7,957 nucleotides of DNA, from positions 1-7,957 of the forward strand of contig URGL01000080.1 in NCBI GenBank assembly GCA_900547405.1, given 5' to 3'. Shown piece after piece: positions 4,889 to 7,957 of this stretch. Both the position numbers and the translations under genes were made by a program. Numbering within the stretch: position 1 is the stretch's first letter; every line of letters begins with the position of its first letter. Below the pieces are notes generated by a model that was not told the DNA's origin, did not search any database, and saw nothing but the letters and a program-made list of their open reading frames with translations. This stretch comes from an uncultured Eubacteriales bacterium (GTDB lineage Bacteria; Bacillota; Clostridia; Oscillospirales; Oscillospiraceae).

Positions 4889-6277
4889 ATGGTACATCAG
4901 TATCAACTGAACGGCTACAACATCGTGCTGGACACCTGCTCCGGTGCCATTCATGTAGTGGATGAGGTAGCCTATGACATCATTGCGCTTTACCCGGATC
5001 ACACGGCGGATGAGATCGTAACGGCAATGATGGAAAAATACGGCGCACGCGAGGATGTGACGGAGAAGGATCTGCGGGACTGCATTGATGACGTGGAGGC
5101 GCTGAAGCAGGCCGGGAAACTCTATACCCCCGACACCTTCGCGGACATGGCCGGCACGTTCAAGGAGCGTTCCGGCGATGTGGTGAAGGCGCTGTGCCTG
5201 CATGTGGCGCACACCTGTAACCTGAACTGCTCCTACTGCTTCGCCAGCCAAGGAAAATACCACGGGGACCGCGCGCTGATGAGCTTTGAGGTTGGCAAGC
5301 AGGCGCTGGACTTTCTGATGGATCACTCCGGCAGCCGCACCAATCTGGAGGTGGACTTCTTCGGCGGTGAGCCGCTGATGAACTGGGACGTGGTGAAGCA
5401 GTTGGTGGAGTATGCCCGCAGTGTGGAAAAGGAGCGGGGCAAAAATTTCCGCTTTACGCTGACCACCAACGGTATGCTCATCGATGATGACGTGATCGAC
5501 TTCGCCAACCGGGAAATGAGCAATGTGGTGCTGTCGCTGGATGGCCGCAAGGAGATCCATGACCGGCTGCGGGTGGATTATGCGGGCAACGGCAGCTACG
5601 AGCGCATCGTGCCTAAGTTCCAGAAGCTGGTAGAGGCCAGAGGCAACAAGAACTATTATATGCGCGGCACCTTTACCCATGCCAATCCGGACTTTACGAA
5701 GGACCTGTTCCACATGGCGGATCTGGGCTTCACCGAGCTGAGCATGGAGCCGGTGGTGTGCGCGCCGGAGGACCCCGCCGCACTGACAGCGGAGGATCTG
5801 GAGATCGTGAAGGACCAGTACGAGCTGCTGGCCAAGGATATGCTGCGCCGGGAAAAGGAAGGCAAGCCCATCACCTTCTATCACTACATGCTGGACCTGA
5901 CGGGCGGCCCCTGCATTTACAAGCGGATCTCCGGCTGCGGCTCCGGCACGGAGTATATGGCTGTCACCCCTTGGGGCGATCTGTATCCCTGCCATCAGTT
6001 CGTGGGCGAGGAAGCCTACAAGCTGGGCGACATCTGGAACGGCGTGACCAATACGGCCCTGCGGGAGGAATTCCGTTCCTGCAACGCCTACGCCCGGCCT
6101 GAGTGCAATGACTGCTGGGCGAGATTCTACTGCTCCGGCGGCTGCGCGGCCAACGCCTTCCACGCCACGGGTTCCATCCGCGGCGTCTACGAGGCAGGCT
6201 GCGAATTGTTCCGCAAGCGTATTGAATGTGCCATCATGATGAAGGTGGCGGAAGATTCTGCCAAGGCCAACGGCTGA
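4889..6277 (+). CDS. scfB: SCIFF peptide maturase (radical SAM/SPASM thioether-forming enzyme, CteB type)
   Basis: 462 residues, full family length. Residues 1 to about 85 look like the RiPP recognition element (PqqD-like winged helix) that binds the precursor leader. The radical SAM domain opens with CNLNCSYC: Cys110, Cys114 and Cys117 hold the SAM-binding 4Fe-4S cluster, and FFGGEP (157-162) is the SAM amino-group motif. The C-terminal SPASM region supplies Cys342, Cys350, Cys368, Cys398, Cys406, Cys409, Cys415, Cys419 and Cys438, in the CGSGTEYMAVTPWGDLYPCHQF and CNDCWARFYCSGGCAANAFH contexts typical of SCIFF maturases, for two auxiliary 4Fe-4S clusters. It uses SAM to abstract hydrogen and install Cys thioether cross-links in the adjacent SCIFF peptide. 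It acts in the cytoplasm. GAGGAG (4874-4879) sits nine bases before the ATG. Its stop overlaps the next gene's ATG by one base. Confidence 0.96.
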   Translation: MVHQYQLNGYNIVLDTCSGAIHVVDEVAYDIIALYPDHTADEIVTAMMEKYGAREDVTEKDLRDCIDDVEALKQAGKLYTPDTFADMAGTFKERSGDVVKALCLHVAHTCNLNCSYCFASQGKYHGDRALMSFEVGKQALDFLMDHSGSRTNLEVDFFGGEPLMNWDVVKQLVEYARSVEKERGKNFRFTLTTNGMLIDDDVIDFANREMSNVVLSLDGRKEIHDRLRVDYAGNGSYERIVPKFQKLVEARGNKNYYMRGTFTHANPDFTKDLFHMADLGFTELSMEPVVCAPEDPAALTAEDLEIVKDQYELLAKDMLRREKEGKPITFYHYMLDLTGGPCIYKRISGCGSGTEYMAVTPWGDLYPCHQFVGEEAYKLGDIWNGVTNTALREEFRSCNAYARPECNDCWARFYCSGGCAANAFHATGSIRGVYEAGCELFRKRIECAIMMKVAEDSAKANG

Positions 6278-7602
6278 TGGAAACGCCCATTGCTGATTTT
6301 GTCCGGCGGTACGCGGATTCCGGGATGGTCCGGGCGCATATGCCCGGCCACAAGGGAAAACCCTTTCTGGGCTGTGAGGCGCTGGACATCACCGAGATCC
6401 AAGGCGCGGACAGCCTGTATGAAGCGGAGGGCATCATCCGGCGCAGTGAGTCCTATGCCGGGGAGCTGTTCGGTTCCGGCCGGACGGTGTACTCCACGGA
6501 GGGGTCCAGCCAGTGCATCCGGGCGATGCTGTATCTGGCGCTGAGCTGCGGAAATGGGTCCCGGACGGTGGTGGCTGCCCGGAATGTACACCGGGCGTTT
6601 GTATACGCGGCGGCCCTGTTGGATTTTGAGATCGTCTGGCTGTGGCCGGAGCGCAGCTCGTCTCTCTGCGGCTGCCCGGTATCGCCGGACACATTGGAGT
6701 GGACGCTGGCGACCCTGCCTGCGCCGCCGGCGGCGGTCTATCTCACCAGCCCGGACTATCTGGGCGGCATAGCGGACATTTCCGCTCTGGCAGAGGTGTG
6801 CCGGAAACACAGTACGCTTTTGGCGGTGGACAACGCCCACGGCGCCTATCTGCGGTTTCTGGAACCATCCTGTCACCCGCTGGATTTGGGCGCAGACCTG
6901 TGCTGCGATTCGGCACACAAGACGCTGCCGGTGCTGACCGGCGGCGCGTACCTGCACATCAGCCGTGCGGCGTCGGCATCTCTCCGGGAGAGTGCAAAAA
7001 CAGCGATGGCCATGTTTGGCTCCACCAGTCCGTCCTACCTGACGCTGGCGTCGCTGGATCTGTGCAACCGCTATCTGGCGGATGGGTACCGGGATCGCCT
7101 GCGGGAGATGTGTGGGCGTCTGGAGGAAGCGCGAAAGGCGCTGACGGCTGCCGGTTGGCAGATGGAACCGTCGGACCCGCTGCGGCTGACTGTCAAGGCC
7201 CCAGCTGGGATGACCGGCGGGCAGTTGGCGAACCGACTGCGTGAGAGCGGTGTGGAATGTGAATACGCCGATCTGGACTTTTTGGTGCTGATGCTGACGC
7301 CGGAGAATCGTGCGGCGGACATCGAACGGCTTCTGCATGCTTTCGGAACAAATGATGCCGCTTATGCGCCGCAGCCGACGCTGCCGCTGGCCCGTGGAGA
7401 ACGGGTATGTTCCGTGCGGGAGGCACTGTTTGCCCCACGGGAGACTGTACCGGCGGCACGGTCGCTGGGCCGGGTCTGCGGCGCCCCTACCGTGGGGTGC
7501 CCGCCTGCGATCCCCATTGCGGTGTCCGGTGAGCAAATTGGCCCGGAAGCGCTGGAACTGTTCCGGCGGTATGGCGTGGAGCAGGTGGAAGTCCTGCGCT
7601 GA
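6277..7602 (+). CDS. PLP-dependent Orn/Lys/Arg decarboxylase family protein (YaaO/SpeA-like)
   Basis: 441 residues, fold type I PLP enzyme. The N-terminus has AHMPGHKGKP (residues 20-29), the hallmark of this family; STEGSS (73-78) lies at the phosphate-binding turn; VDNAHGAYL (184-192) gives the ring-contacting Asp185; DSAHKTLP carries the Schiff-base Lys215; and CPPAIPI near 408-414 matches the C-terminal domain. Family members decarboxylate lysine, ornithine or arginine to polyamines or their precursors, but the substrate cannot be told here. Two positions differ from what I know as the usual DEAHGAH motif (Asn186, Tyr191), and the protein is somewhat shorter than Bacillus YaaO (about 480), so activity may be changed. 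The true ATG at 6277 overlaps the maturase stop (TGATG), implying coupling; an in-frame ATG at 6226 lies inside the maturase, and the family N-terminus fits 6277. It might serve polyamine metabolism or tailor the SCIFF product; the latter is speculation. Confidence 0.85.
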   Translation: METPIADFVRRYADSGMVRAHMPGHKGKPFLGCEALDITEIQGADSLYEAEGIIRRSESYAGELFGSGRTVYSTEGSSQCIRAMLYLALSCGNGSRTVVAARNVHRAFVYAAALLDFEIVWLWPERSSSLCGCPVSPDTLEWTLATLPAPPAAVYLTSPDYLGGIADISALAEVCRKHSTLLAVDNAHGAYLRFLEPSCHPLDLGADLCCDSAHKTLPVLTGGAYLHISRAASASLRESAKTAMAMFGSTSPSYLTLASLDLCNRYLADGYRDRLREMCGRLEEARKALTAAGWQMEPSDPLRLTVKAPAGMTGGQLANRLRESGVECEYADLDFLVLMLTPENRAADIERLLHAFGTNDAAYAPQPTLPLARGERVCSVREALFAPRETVPAARSLGRVCGAPTVGCPPAIPIAVSGEQIGPEALELFRRYGVEQVEVLR

Positions 7603-7644
7603 AAACGGTTTTGAGAAAAGCAAGACCGGCAAATCTGAACACTG

Positions 7645-7690
7645 ACAAACCGCAGACCCGGCAGTATTTACCGGGTCTGCGGTTTGTTTT
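7645..7690 (+). terminator. Strong intrinsic terminator of the SCIFF operon
   Basis: A perfect 16-bp stem, CAAACCGCAGACCCGG (7646-7661) with CCGGGTCTGCGGTTTG (7671-7686), a nine-base loop CAGTATTTA, and TTTT (7687-7690). The A/T ends on both sides would let it work on the opposite strand as well. It lies 43 bases after the decarboxylase stop and marks the end of the operon. Confidence 0.93.
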
Positions 7691-7957
7691 CTTGCTGTAT
7701 GCATCCGGCTTGTGAACTGTGGAGTCTTGCCAACGGCGCGTTTTGGGGATGGCCTTCTGCCGATGAGGGAAAATAAGACGCCCGCTGTTATAGTAGGAAT
7801 GCGGTCTGGCAACTGCAAGGTGTAAAACGAAGGGAGACCACACAAGAAGGAATACCACAAACAGTTTATCAAAAATCTTCCAGTGTGCCTCTTGGATAAA
7901 TTACCAGAAAGTCCAAAGACTAAGCGTAGTTTCACGAGGATAAGGAGATTTGAAATA
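7691..7957. other. Intergenic stretch with no supported gene; possible upstream region of a gene beyond the edge
   Basis: No complete gene is supported. One plus-strand frame is open from 7691, has an ATG at 7763 giving a 20-codon peptide that stops at TAA 7823-7825, and then continues open in the same frame to the window end with a basic-rich sequence (KKEYHKQFIKNLPVC and on). No start codon follows the stop and no ribosome binding site precedes it, so this is either chance or a broken gene. GGTCT (7803-7807) and AGACC (7835-7839) could form a small hairpin. The window ends AAGGAGATTTGAAATA, a ribosome binding site at start-codon distance from the edge, so a plus-strand gene may begin just outside. 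No clear promoter was found. Confidence 0.5.

Noticed and set aside
4820..6163. Minus-strand 447-codon frame
   Set aside because: It is antisense to the SCIFF maturase, whose cysteine motifs are unmistakable. No ribosome binding site or domain is seen.
6226..6276. Upstream ATG for the decarboxylase
   Set aside because: It lies inside the maturase coding sequence and adds 17 residues not expected in the family. The ATG at 6277 gives the expected N-terminus and the TGATG overlap.
6187..7935. Minus-strand 582-codon frame
   Set aside because: It lies opposite the decarboxylase and crosses the operon terminator. Its Arg/Gln/His-rich composition is typical of antisense to GC-rich genes.

Overview
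The window looks like a contig end from a GC-rich, low-spore-type Clostridia genome, most likely Oscillospiraceae-like (Faecalibacterium/Subdoligranulum-type gut bacteria). Three things suggest this: a SCIFF ranthipeptide precursor with its radical SAM maturase, which is typical of Clostridia; a secreted transglutaminase-like protein carrying BspA-type leucine-rich repeats and InlB-type B repeats, typical of gut Firmicutes; and strong AGGAGG ribosome binding sites with classic TTGACA/TATAAT promoters. This taxonomic placement is inference. The first 49 bases are not biological: they are an Illumina Nextera index/adapter left on the contig.

Left third (50-3509, minus strand). A promoter at about 3481-3509 drives a two-gene unit. 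The first gene encodes a 46-residue lipoprotein. Its stop codon overlaps (ATGA) the start of a very large secreted protein. That protein has a signal peptide, a Pro/Thr/Glu-rich linker, a transglutaminase-like domain with an intact Cys-His-Asp triad, BspA-type LRRs and at least five InlB-type B repeats. It is open for 1087 codons and is cut off by the adapter, so its C-terminus is unknown.

Middle (3510-4606, plus strand). An AT-richer island carries two tandem promoter-RNA-terminator units (about 3582-3730 and 3732-3855), followed 27 bases later by a GTG-started DUF3800 gene. The second small RNA, about 90 nt with a GNRA-capped hairpin and an intrinsic terminator, sits directly in front of the DUF3800 gene. 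DUF3800 genes are known to recur next to structured RNA motifs of unknown function. This RNA/DUF3800 pair is the best candidate here for an undercharacterised system. A 12-base C run follows the gene.

Right half (4607-7690, plus strand). A good promoter drives the 48-residue SCIFF precursor, then a hairpin that probably attenuates transcription, then the 462-residue SCIFF maturase (SPASM radical SAM, CteB type), then a PLP-dependent Orn/Lys/Arg-decarboxylase-family enzyme whose start overlaps the maturase stop by one base. A perfect 16-bp stem terminator closes the operon. The precursor keeps the six core cysteines, but Gly occupies the position of the acceptor Thr described for CteA. The last 267 bases hold no convincing gene, although a reading frame broken by one stop and a ribosome-binding-site-like sequence at the very edge suggest that another gene may start just outside.
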